Program-made: the position numbers and the translations under genes
NCBI GenBank assembly: GCA_024707255.1
Contig: JANQAC010000002.1
Span: 924,001 to 988,000, forward strand
Direction of reading: 5' to 3'
Length of the DNA: 64,000 nt
Source: Asticcacaulis sp.
GTDB lineage: Bacteria; Pseudomonadota; Alphaproteobacteria; Caulobacterales; Caulobacteraceae
Notes under the pieces: model-generated
What the model was told of the DNA's origin: nothing
Database searches by the model: none
The model's input: only the letters and a program-made list of their open reading frames with translations
In this document: positions 8,908-16,775 of the stretch, in pieces
Position numbering within the stretch: position 1 is the first letter of the stretch
Layout: every line of letters starts with the position of its first letter

Positions 8908-9195
8908 ATGATCACCAACGAAGTCGAGTTCAAGTCCATCCCCCTGCCGACCGCCGAAATGGGCGGTGAAGAGTTGTTCCAGCTTGGCATGATGTATTCC
9001 ACCGGCCAGGGCGGCGCACCCGTCGATCTGATTTCGGCGCACATGATGTTCAACCTGGCCGCCATGCGTGGCTCGATGGAAGCTCAGGTCTATCGCAAGG
9101 AACTGTCGCGCGAGATGGACCGCGAAGATATCGCCGAAGCGCAAAAGGCCGCCCGCCAGTGGCTTGACGCCGGCCGCATCGGCTACGCGGCATAA
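8908..9195 (+). CDS. Small SEL1-repeat-like protein
   Basis: A 95-residue protein conserved in style among alphaproteobacteria: one SEL1/TPR-like helical pair with LFQLGMMYSTGQGG and SAHMMFNLAAMRGSMEA, then a short EDIAEAQKAARQWL helix. SEL1 repeats mediate protein contacts; the role of these one-repeat proteins is not known. Start ATG 8908 (MITNEVEF) is chosen because similarity to the family begins there; an in-frame ATG at 8824 would add 28 unlikely residues. It is followed by copy A of the two-hairpin element. Confidence 0.7.
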   Translation: MITNEVEFKSIPLPTAEMGGEELFQLGMMYSTGQGGAPVDLISAHMMFNLAAMRGSMEAQVYRKELSREMDREDIAEAQKAARQWLDAGRIGYAA

Positions 9196-9224
9196 TCCCG
9201 ATCTTTTCTTGTGTAGTGCGCTCA

Positions 9225-9299
9225 GGCGCCGCGCAGGCTTACGCGCAAACGTGCGCGGCGGCCGGTCGGCCTTGCCAAAATTCAATGTATGAATTTTGG
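9225..9299 (+). repeat. Two-hairpin intergenic element, copy A
   Basis: Begins GGCGCC...CGCA-GGCT, then hairpin 1 GGCC-GGTC-GGCC, spacer TTG, then hairpin 2 with a perfect 10-bp stem CCAAAATTCA/TGAATTTTGG (9275-9284/9290-9299) and 5-nt loop. It lies 30 bp after the SEL1-like gene on the same strand and before the 3' end of hfsD. See copies at 18248-18300 and 53111-53165. Confidence 0.75.
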
Positions 9300-9348
9300 A
9301 AATATGAACTTGAATATAGGCTGTGAGGGTAAGCTTGCGGACGCAGGT

Positions 9349-10080
9349 CTAATTGCCGAACGTCCGGTAGGTAAAATAATTCAGTATGCCGCCGGGGATC
9401 AGGTTATTGACCCACTGCTCCATAAAGACGCCAGCCTCGGCGATATTGGTGCGCGGCACATAGACGATATCGAAGCGGCGCAGCGCCACAAGCTGGCCCT
9501 TGCCCTTGAGCGGATCCTGCAGGTCGATAATGCGGCGCATGGCCTCGCCGTTGCGGCCGCGGCGGATGATCATCACCTGGTGCGTCTTGGCGCCATGCGT
9601 GAACCCGCCGGCGGCCATGGTGGCCTGGAGCGCGTCCATATCGCCCAGCATATCGACCCAGCCCGGATTTCTGACCTCTCCGCCCACCAGCACACGCATC
9701 GGCGCGGTTTCTCCCGGATAGACGGTGATCTGCGGATCGCGCAGGATTCCGGCATAGGCGCGGGCGATTTCGGCCTGTAGCTGCGGGATGCTCTTGTAAG
9801 CGGCCATGACCTGACCGATCAGGCCGAGCGTGATGCGGCCATCGGGCCCCACCTGGGTCTGGCGGCTGAGTTCCGGCGCGCCGGGGACGCTGACCTCCAG
9901 CTTGTCGCCCGGATAGAGCAGGTAAAACGGTTCGTCATCGGTCCAGCGGGCGAAGCCGATCAGCGGCGCTTCAGGCATTTTTTCAGACGCATTGGCGGTA
10001 CGCACCGAGCATATGCTGCCCAAAGTACTGCCAAGCGCGAGGCCGAAACCGGCTGTCATTAAGGAGCGGCGTGTGACCAT
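9349..10080 (-). CDS. hfsD: Holdfast polysaccharide export outer-membrane protein HfsD (Wza-like)
   Basis: HfsD forms the outer-membrane/periplasmic export channel for holdfast polysaccharide. Visible: a signal sequence with twin arginine (TRRSLMTAGFGLALGS), the Poly_export domain (YLLYPGDKLEVSVPGAPEL... GRITLGLIGQV), and an SLBB-type repeat (VLVGGEVRNPGWVDML...). I chose the ATG at 10080 (243 aa), because upstream residues are not signal-peptide-like. In Caulobacter crescentus hfsD heads the hfsDAB operon; here it is on the opposite strand and divergent from hfsA, with about 180 bp between them holding both promoters. The assignment rests on the domain plus the surrounding hfs genes. Confidence 0.85.
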   Translation of the reverse strand: MVTRRSLMTAGFGLALGSTLGSICSVRTANASEKMPEAPLIGFARWTDDEPFYLLYPGDKLEVSVPGAPELSRQTQVGPDGRITLGLIGQVMAAYKSIPQLQAEIARAYAGILRDPQITVYPGETAPMRVLVGGEVRNPGWVDMLGDMDALQATMAAGGFTHGAKTHQVMIIRRGRNGEAMRRIIDLQDPLKGKGQLVALRRFDIVYVPRTNIAEAGVFMEQWVNNLIPGGILNYFTYRTFGN

Positions 10081-10260
10081 GAGAGCGGCGAATCCGTGCG
10101 GTACAGTATGGAATGTGCGGTCTATTGAATAAGGTGAAAAATGGTAAACCTTCGTTAACGCCCGGTCGGTTAATTTAGAAAATATCAAACATTTGCCCTG
10201 TGCGACGCGCAGGCAACTGATTGAAATTTTTCTGAATTTTCGCAACGGAACAGAGACTCA

Positions 10261-11799
10261 ATGCGCACCGAAGACGTGTGGGACGATGACGGCGACCGGG
10301 TCGTGCCTCTGCGCCGCCCGGCGGGCCAGCGTCAGCCGGAAGCGGGCCGAGGCGGGGGCAGCCGCGTCATGCAGCTTGGCCTGGGTGATATCATCGCCCT
10401 GCTGTTCCGCGAACTGTGGCTGATGATCATTGTCTTTGCTGTCATTTTCGGCGTCGGGCTGATGGCGGCTTTTTCCATGCCTTCCAGCTATACCGCCGGG
10501 GCCAGCCTGCTGATGCAGCTTGGCAAGAACTATGTCTACGAGCCGGTGGCCGGTGATGCGGCGCGCGGCGCCACGGCGACGATCGATCAGGTGGTGCAGT
10601 CCGAAGTCGAAATCCTCAGTTCCACCGAGCTGAAGCGCAATGTCATCGCCAAGCTGGGCTACAAGGTCATCCTGCCGTCATCGCCTGAATTGTGGAATCC
10701 GAAAACGGATGCTGCGCGCGCGGAAGCGGATGCGGCGGCGCTCAAGGTGCTTCAGGTCGGGTTTGAAGCCTCGACCGCGCCGCAGAACAATGTCGTGCGC
10801 CTGACCTTCAAGCATGAGGACGCACAATCGGCATCGCTGATCCTCAATACGCTGATCGACGAATACCTGACCTATCGTCAGCAGGTCTATGCCGACCAGA
10901 CCGGCCCCCTGCTGCAAAAGCAGAAGGACAGCTTCGACGCCCGCCTGGCCGAAGCCGACCGCACCTATCAGGCGTTCCTGGCGCAGAATGGCGTGGCCGA
11001 TTATGACGCCGCCAAGGCGACCTATGCCAAGATCTACGACCAGGTGACGACCGATCTCTATGCCGCCCAGACGCAGTACGCCACCGATCAGGCCAAGCTT
11101 TCCGAGGTCAAGGCCAGCCTGGCGCGCCTGAACCCGGAAATGAGCATCGAGCGCGATCTTGATCTTTCGGTGCCTAGCAAGATTTTCGCCCTGCAACAGC
11201 AGCGTCAGGACCTGCTGTCGCGTTATCTGCCAACGGCCCAGCCGGTGAAGGATATCGACGCGCAGATCGCTTCGCTCCAGGCCATGATGAACAGCGGCAA
11301 GGGAATCGGCGAGGCGACGCACAAGCTGGGCGCCAATCCGCTGTATCAGAGCCTGATGGGCCAGAAATTCGACCTGGAGGCCGACATGGCGTCGATTTCC
11401 GGCCGGATGCGCCTGCTTCAACAGCAGGGCGGGCAGGTGATGGGCAAGCTTCAGGGGCTGGCCGGGCTGGAGGCCGAGTATAACACGCTGGCCACTGAGC
11501 GCAGTGCTTTGCGCGACAGCATCAAGACCTTCACCCAGCGCATTCAGGAAAATGAGGCGGCACAGGAAATGAAGGCGGGCGACGATACGGTGCGCGTGGT
11601 CGAGAAGGCGTCAATGCCGAACCGGCCCAAGAGCCTGAAACGGATTATCCTGATCCTGAGCTTCCTGTTCGCCGGCTTCACCGCCCTGTGCGCGGGCCTG
11701 CTGCGGGTCTATACGCGCAAGGGGTTTGCCAATGCGCAGATGGCCGCAAAGGTGCTGGACCTGCCGGTGCTGGCCCAGGCCAAAACAAAGGCGGCGTGA
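10261..11799 (+). CDS. hfsA: Holdfast chain-length/export inner-membrane protein HfsA (Wzc-like)
   Basis: A polysaccharide co-polymerase that spans the inner membrane twice and reaches into the periplasm to meet HfsD. Visible: an N-terminal cytoplasmic tail, a first membrane helix near residues 52-72 (LWLMIIVFAVIFGVG), a Wzz-like domain, long coiled-coil segments (about 220-310 and 370-450), the proline-containing MPNRPKSLKR motif typical of Wzz proteins, and a second membrane helix (LILSFLFAGFTALCAGLL). No tyrosine-kinase domain is attached; that part is the separate HfsB. The hfsB start follows within about 20 bp. Confidence 0.88.
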   Translation: MRTEDVWDDDGDRVVPLRRPAGQRQPEAGRGGGSRVMQLGLGDIIALLFRELWLMIIVFAVIFGVGLMAAFSMPSSYTAGASLLMQLGKNYVYEPVAGDAARGATATIDQVVQSEVEILSSTELKRNVIAKLGYKVILPSSPELWNPKTDAARAEADAAALKVLQVGFEASTAPQNNVVRLTFKHEDAQSASLILNTLIDEYLTYRQQVYADQTGPLLQKQKDSFDARLAEADRTYQAFLAQNGVADYDAAKATYAKIYDQVTTDLYAAQTQYATDQAKLSEVKASLARLNPEMSIERDLDLSVPSKIFALQQQRQDLLSRYLPTAQPVKDIDAQIASLQAMMNSGKGIGEATHKLGANPLYQSLMGQKFDLEADMASISGRMRLLQQQGGQVMGKLQGLAGLEAEYNTLATERSALRDSIKTFTQRIQENEAAQEMKAGDDTVRVVEKASMPNRPKSLKRIILILSFLFAGFTALCAGLLRVYTRKGFANAQMAAKVLDLPVLAQAKTKAA

Positions 11800-11820
11800 T
11801 GAGTGGCATGAGTGGCGTCA

Positions 11821-12519
11821 ATGGTTGATCTGACACGCGAAATGGCTGACCTGATGTCGGCGCTTGGCCGGCCGCAATCGGCCAGCGGGCGGGCGCTGAT
11901 GTTTGTTTCGGCCTGTGGCGGCGAGGGTGTCTCGACCGTGGCGCGGGAATATGCCCGCTGCGAGGCCGCCTTCGCCAAAAAGCCGGTCTGGCTGGTGGAT
12001 GCCGACCTCGCGCAGCAGAGCCAGATGCGGGCCCTGACGGAAGATACGGAGCGCTTCGGCCCGCCGGGGGCGCTCAGCCAGGCCACGCCTGACGGCTCGG
12101 TCTTTTTCACCGTGACGCCGCCGGGCCGCGAAACGGATGCGCATTACCTGGTGGCACGGCCGTTTCTTGGCCGCCGGCTGTGGGTGACCCGCTTCCGTCA
12201 CAAGAACCTGGCCCCCGATCAGAAGGCCCGGATTTTCGACCGGACGACCTATTGGAAAGCCCTGCGGCAGCACGCCCAGACGATCGTGGTCGATGCGCCC
12301 TCCGTGGCGCGGTCAACCACAGCCCTGCAACTGGCGCCGCTGATGGACGGGGTGATCATGGTGGTCAGCGAAGGTGAGGGCGATATCCAGGCGCGTATCG
12401 ATCTGAAGAACGATATCGAGCAGGTTGGCGGCCGGGTTCTGGGCATGGTCTATAATAATGCCAGCCGGATTGTGGGCGGGGCTGTGAGGCGGCCGCTCGG
12501 GCGGCTGGCGGCCCTGTGA
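11821..12519 (+). CDS. hfsB: Holdfast protein HfsB (BY-kinase-like partner of HfsA)
   Basis: Resembles the cytoplasmic ATPase domain of bacterial tyrosine kinases that work with Wzc/HfsA proteins. The Walker A region reads SACGGEGVSTVAREYA: the usual GKS/T lysine is Val, while the Walker A' VWLVDADL and a distal DAPSV (Walker B-like) remain. A C-terminal tyrosine cluster is absent. It is therefore probably a non-catalytic or altered partner controlling export. The start is ATG 11821; a GTG at 11812 is possible. The gene overlaps hfsC by 4 bp. Assignment depends partly on its place between hfsA and hfsC. Confidence 0.82.
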   Translation: MVDLTREMADLMSALGRPQSASGRALMFVSACGGEGVSTVAREYARCEAAFAKKPVWLVDADLAQQSQMRALTEDTERFGPPGALSQATPDGSVFFTVTPPGRETDAHYLVARPFLGRRLWVTRFRHKNLAPDQKARIFDRTTYWKALRQHAQTIVVDAPSVARSTTALQLAPLMDGVIMVVSEGEGDIQARIDLKNDIEQVGGRVLGMVYNNASRIVGGAVRRPLGRLAAL

Positions 12520-13817
12520 GACTGGACATCGGGGGCACGGTCTCCGATTTCTGGCCCGGTGTGAAGGCGGACTGGCGCGATGACTGGCTGTCTCTCGTCT
12601 TCGGCGCATCGGTTCTGTTCGTCTTTTCGCAGGCGTGGCTGTGTCCTTTGTTTGGCTATGGCGCGCAATCGGCGGCGGCGGGGCTGATTGTTCGTAATTT
12701 CTATTACCCCTTCTACCTGATGAGCCTTGGGCTGGCGCTGATCTGCTGGCGGCAGATGTTCAGCGCCCTGTGGCGGACGCCGCTGATATTGAGCCTGGTG
12801 AGCCTGTGCGCCCTTTCGTATTTCTGGTCGATCGATCCGTCTGGTACGCTGCGGCGCTTTGTGGCCCTGTCGTTCACCGTCCTGGCCGGCTATGCGCTGG
12901 CGGCGCGCTTTTCCTGGGCGCGACTGACCGAGGTGGTGGCGCTGGCCTTTACGGTCATGATGCTGGGCTCGGCCTTCCTGGCCATTTTCATCCCGAAAAT
13001 GGGCGTGATGCACGAACTTTTCCCCGGCGCCTGGCGCGGCATGTGGCTGGAGAAGAACAATCTCGGCTCCTGCATGGCCATCGGTTTCGTGGCGGCCGCG
13101 GCGGCGGCCCTGCATAATCCCCGCCGGCAGGTCTTCTGGTGGATCATGGCGGCGGGCATGGTGTTGCTGACCGTGCTTTCGACCTCCAAGACCTCGCTGG
13201 TCTGCCTGGTGCTGGGCATGGGCGGGGTTGGCTTCATCTGGCTGGCGCGGCGCGGGCCGGTGCTGGGTATCCTGCTGACCTGGCTGGCGGTAACGGTCCT
13301 GCTGGCCCTGTCCGGACTGGTGCTGTTCGCGCCGGAAAAGCTCTATCTGCTGCTTGGCAAGGATGCCACCCTGACCGGCCGGACCTTCATCTGGGACGGC
13401 ATTTCGCGGGTGATGGAGGACCGGCCGAAACTGGGCTATGGCTATGGCGTGGTGTGGACGGACGAGGGCGATTACGCGCCGCTGGCCAAGATCACCGCCG
13501 TGGCCGGATTTCGCGCCTATCACGCCCATTCCTGCTGGTTCGAGACCTGGCTCGGCATGGGGATTGTGGGCTTAAGCCTCTGGGCGATGGTTTTCACCGA
13601 AACCTGGCTGAAGGGGCTTTACCGTATGTTGCGCGGCGATGGCGGCTATTTCGCCCTGCCGCTGATCGGTATCTACAGCCTGTCTTCCCTGACTGAAAGT
13701 ATCACCCTGAGCTGGAATGACCTTCGCTGGAGCCTGTTTGTCATGGTGCTGGTGAAACTGTCCCTGCCACGGGATGAGGATGCGAAGGACTTTGTAAGGC
13801 AGGCGATTACGCGTTAA
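12516..13817 (+). CDS. hfsC: Holdfast polysaccharide polymerase HfsC (Wzy/O-antigen ligase family)
   Basis: A 433-residue polytopic membrane protein with about ten to twelve hydrophobic segments and a larger loop (about residues 275-345, with RTFIWDGISRVMEDRPKLGYG and HAHSCWFETWLGMG) that matches the Wzy_C/O-antigen-ligase signature. It would polymerise holdfast repeat units in the periplasm. A GTG start at 12516 overlaps the hfsB stop codon, giving translational coupling in hfsABC. Confidence 0.85.
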   Translation: MRLDIGGTVSDFWPGVKADWRDDWLSLVFGASVLFVFSQAWLCPLFGYGAQSAAAGLIVRNFYYPFYLMSLGLALICWRQMFSALWRTPLILSLVSLCALSYFWSIDPSGTLRRFVALSFTVLAGYALAARFSWARLTEVVALAFTVMMLGSAFLAIFIPKMGVMHELFPGAWRGMWLEKNNLGSCMAIGFVAAAAAALHNPRRQVFWWIMAAGMVLLTVLSTSKTSLVCLVLGMGGVGFIWLARRGPVLGILLTWLAVTVLLALSGLVLFAPEKLYLLLGKDATLTGRTFIWDGISRVMEDRPKLGYGYGVVWTDEGDYAPLAKITAVAGFRAYHAHSCWFETWLGMGIVGLSLWAMVFTETWLKGLYRMLRGDGGYFALPLIGIYSLSSLTESITLSWNDLRWSLFVMVLVKLSLPRDEDAKDFVRQAITR

Positions 13818-13828
13818 CCGCTTTGCTG

Positions 13829-14272
13829 TCAGTTAGGCCAGCAAAGCATGATCTTTACCCATTTGTTATTGGAATCCGCATGCAGGTCACGCATATCGAG
13901 TGTGAAATATTTTTGCGCCAGAGTGACGGTTGCCTCGCCGAATTCAAAGCCTCGCGGCTCTTCTGCCATGCTCTCGCAGTTTATTAAGTTTCCCATCTGA
14001 TCGAACTGGCACTCCGCAAGAGCTACGCCTTTTTGTCCGACCGCCTTTGCCGCTGCCGGGTAGTATTTTCGCTTAGCTTCGGAGGCCGGCGTGGCAAGCA
14101 TTCTGGCTTTCACATAGGTTCTGCCGGGTGTAGATTTTGATTGAGAGAGGACAAGTGTCTGCAACTGCTTGGTACTCATATGTCGCGTGTCCGGCTTCGA
14201 CTCCGGATTGTCTGCCCATGAATGGCCTGCCGTCATCAAGCCAAGACATATTAATGTGAGCAGCCGTTTCAT
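13829..14272 (-). CDS. Exported protein with a TonB-C-like domain
   Basis: A 147-residue protein with a signal peptide (MKRLLTLICLGLMTAGHSWA) and a C-terminal half (about residues 60-140) resembling the TonB C-terminal/energy-transducer fold: KRKYYPAAAKAVGQKGVALAECQF, then GNLINCESMAEEPRGFEFGEATVTLAQKYF, with two Cys that may form a disulphide. There is no N-terminal membrane anchor or proline-rich spacer, so it is not a functional TonB. It is convergent with hfsC, 11 bp from its stop, and lies inside the holdfast locus, though it is not a known hfs gene. Confidence 0.7.
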   Translation of the reverse strand: MKRLLTLICLGLMTAGHSWADNPESKPDTRHMSTKQLQTLVLSQSKSTPGRTYVKARMLATPASEAKRKYYPAAAKAVGQKGVALAECQFDQMGNLINCESMAEEPRGFEFGEATVTLAQKYFTLDMRDLHADSNNKWVKIMLCWPN

Positions 14273-14411
14273 GATTCCCCCTGCTTTTGATTATGGGTAA
14301 CAAAATACGCCTGACGTTCCGGTTTGTACACCCGGCATCCAGGCCAGCCCACTTTCGTTTTTCCTTTACCGTGTGCGCGTAAATTTAAGAGGGATATCTT
14401 AAGGAGCCATC

Positions 14412-14627
14412 ATGGATCAGGTCTATCTTCTGCATCATACCCGCCGGGTCAGTGAAGATCACGAAGATATAAAGCTTCTGGGTGTCTTCTCGTCGCGCGA
14501 ACTGGCTGAACGGGCGAAGGAGCGAGCGTTGAACCTGCCGGGCTTCAAGGACAGCCCCGACGGTTTCAGTGTCGACAAATACATCATTGACCGGATGGGC
14601 TGGACGGCGGGTTATCGCACCGTTTAG
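14412..14627 (+). CDS. Small conserved hypothetical protein
   Basis: A 71-residue soluble protein (MDQVYLLHHTRRVSEDHEDIKLLGVFSS...). It has the look of a small alpha/beta family found in many bacteria (xVYLLHHxxxxxxxEDxKxLGxFSS and GFKDSPDGFxVDKYxID), which I recall as a DUF7336-like family of unknown function. A ribosome site (AAGGAG at 14400-14405) precedes the ATG. It stands alone between divergent promoters. Confidence 0.75.
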   Translation: MDQVYLLHHTRRVSEDHEDIKLLGVFSSRELAERAKERALNLPGFKDSPDGFSVDKYIIDRMGWTAGYRTV

Positions 14628-14718
14628 GTGCGTGGCGCCCTTTTTACAGGCTACCGCTATCGGTTGTGAAATATCGACATATAGAATAGCCTGGCTTTAG
14701 CGATATTTGGAGGGTCTT

Positions 14719-15075
14719 ATGTCGATTGTGGGTATCGGTGGCGTATTCTTTCGGGCGGATAATCCTGAGGCCCTGCAAGCCTGGTATGACAAGCATCTGG
14801 GCGTGGTGGTCAATTTTGCCGCGCCCTGGGTGCCGCAACCGGGGCCGACCCTGTTCATGCCCTTCAGCCGCACAGCGGATCACTTCCCGCTCGATAAGCA
14901 GTGGATGATCAATTTCCGGGTGACGGAACTGGATAGGCTGATTTCATCCCTGCGCGACGCGGGCATAAAGGTCACGACAAACGCCGACTGGGACACGCCG
15001 GAAACTGGCAAATTTGCCCGCATCTACGACCCTGAAGGCAATCCAATCGAACTGTGGGAACCGCCGCTGGATTAA
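14719..15075 (+). CDS. VOC (glyoxalase-fold) family protein
   Basis: A 118-residue single-domain vicinal-oxygen-chelate protein: IGGVFFRADNPEALQAWYDKHLG at the N-terminus and the closing YDPEGNPIELWEP motif whose Glu is a typical metal ligand. The first-half ligand position is not a clear His. Members include glyoxalases, dioxygenases and resistance proteins; the substrate is unknown. The ATG at 14719 follows GGAGGG. Its 3' end overlaps the end of hfsH (opposite strand) by 4 bp. Confidence 0.85.
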   Translation: MSIVGIGGVFFRADNPEALQAWYDKHLGVVVNFAAPWVPQPGPTLFMPFSRTADHFPLDKQWMINFRVTELDRLISSLRDAGIKVTTNADWDTPETGKFARIYDPEGNPIELWEPPLD

Positions 15076-15858
15076 GCAGCCTTCGTCTTCTGCACGGTCT
15101 GCCCCGAAGCCAGGCGGGCACCTGCGGCAAAGGTGACGATCTCGAACCCCATGTCGAGCGCACGGACGATCAGACGTTCGAGCGTTTGCGGCGTACAGCC
15201 CCAAGCCGACGGATTTTCGCGGACATCATGGGTATAGAGCACCAGCCAGGCGGTTTCATCCTCGGCGCGGATCAGCCAGTCGACGGCGGTTTGTTCGCCG
15301 TCCGGGCCTTCGATGCCGACCGCCGGTGCCTGGTTGAGGTCCGTGCCGGGCGTGACAAAGCCATGATGCAGGGCGCGCGAGGCCGAGGAATCGATCATTG
15401 AGCACCGACTTGGCCTGCGGGGACACGTCGCCATAGGGGTAGGCGAATGTGGTCGCTGGTGGCAGGCCCATCTGGCGGAAGGCGCTAGCGCTGAGGTCAA
15501 GATCGAGGGCAATCTCCGCCGCCGAAGCGCGGCCGCAATCGAGATGGCTGTGGGTGTGACAGGCAATTTCATGGCCAGCGGCGTGAAGCGCCTTGATTTC
15601 CGCTTCGGTGGTATAGGTGCCGAGATGGCTGTCGCTGCCGGAGAGGCCGGCCGAGATAAAAAAGGTGCCGCGCGCGCCGTATTTTTCCAGGATGGCCGCG
15701 CCGGCATGGGCGGCGGAGGTGGGCGCGTCATCGAAACTGACCGTCAGCAGGGGGCGCGCCAGGCCCTCAAAACGCGCCGGACGGGTATAGATCAAGCGTG
15801 CCAGCCGGCGGCGCAGCTTGCCGTAAAAGGAACTGTCGGCGGTATATATCTCGGTCAT
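15072..15858 (-). CDS. hfsH: Holdfast polysaccharide deacetylase HfsH (frameshifted)
   Basis: HfsH deacetylates holdfast N-acetyl sugars in the periplasm/export path, which gives cohesion and anchoring. NodB-fold motifs are visible: VSFDDAP (motif 1) and the metal-binding ACHTHSHLDCG (motif 2), then FAYPYGDVSP. The frame breaks after KSVLNDRF: dropping one base of the GG pair at 15387-15388 joins it to SASRALHHGFVTPGTDLNQAPAVG and the rest through a conserved THDV segment to the stop at 15072. So the gene is intact except for one extra base, which could be a sequence error or a real mutation. Its ATG shares one base with the hfsG stop. Confidence 0.85.
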
Positions 15859-16775
15859 CAGACCACCTGTGCGTAGAGGGCGGCGCGGTAAAGGCGCAGG
15901 GCGAAGGCGCGCAGCCTGACCGGCAGGAGCGGGGTCAGGCCAGCCCATTTGATCAATGGGCGAAAGGCGCTCATAAATGGGACTTTTTTCAATATTTTTG
16001 CCGCTTTATAGCTCGGATATTGAGAGACCACATGAGGATGCTTTTTGATCACGTGGGCGAAATTGCCGACCGATTGTTCATATTTTCGCGCCAGGGTTTC
16101 GGGCGTATCGAGGCCCATATGGGTGGCCGTATTGTCGATATGGCCGACCCCGTAGCGGGCCGCCACGCGCATTCCCCATTCGGTATCTTCCCAGCCCCAG
16201 CCGGTGAAGTTGGAATCGAAGGTCTCGGCAGCAAAGACATCGCGCCGCACCAGCAGATTCGAGGTGAAGACGTATTTTTCCGGGTGTTCAGCGCGTTCTG
16301 CGGCGCTCAGGCAATCGCTTTGGCCAGCCATGGCCTTGTGGATGGCGAAGGCTTTCGTATCGGGTGCCTGAATCAGCGAAAAACCGCCGAAAACGACCGT
16401 GGACTGGCTATCGGCCTCAGTGAGCCAGCGATCAAGGAAGCCGGGATCATCGGGCAGCATGTCGGAATCGAGAAAGAGGAAATAGTCGCCGCGCGCCGCT
16501 GTGGTCAGCCGGTTACGGCCGCGCGCCCGGCCTTCGTTATGAGGCAGGGTAATCAGTTCGCAGGCCAGCGGGGACTGGTTGATAAAGGCGCTGACCTCGG
16601 CGGTGATGTCCGCCATGCCGGAGCCGTCATCGATCAGGATGATTTCCAGCGCTTCAGGTGTGCGGCTGCACAAGGCGCGCAACAGGGAGAGCGGCGACTC
16701 TTTGTAAAACGGGATCAGCACCGACAGGCGCGGCGTTACGGTGGTGAAAGCCGTGTTGCGGAAGGGCTGGCTCAT
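15858..16775 (-). CDS. hfsG: Holdfast glycosyltransferase HfsG (GT2 family)
   Basis: A cytoplasmic GT-A fold transferase (305 aa) adding sugar to the undecaprenyl-linked holdfast unit. Motifs: LSVLIPFYKESP at the start, LIDDGSG, the DxD-like FLDSDMLPDD, and the acceptor-side GWGWEDTEWGMR, as in galactosyl/N-acetylhexosaminyl transferases. The ATG at 16775 overlaps the hfsF stop (ATGA). In Caulobacter, hfsG is essential for holdfast production. Confidence 0.85.
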   Translation of the reverse strand: MSQPFRNTAFTTVTPRLSVLIPFYKESPLSLLRALCSRTPEALEIILIDDGSGMADITAEVSAFINQSPLACELITLPHNEGRARGRNRLTTAARGDYFLFLDSDMLPDDPGFLDRWLTEADSQSTVVFGGFSLIQAPDTKAFAIHKAMAGQSDCLSAAERAEHPEKYVFTSNLLVRRDVFAAETFDSNFTGWGWEDTEWGMRVAARYGVGHIDNTATHMGLDTPETLARKYEQSVGNFAHVIKKHPHVVSQYPSYKAAKILKKVPFMSAFRPLIKWAGLTPLLPVRLRAFALRLYRAALYAQVV

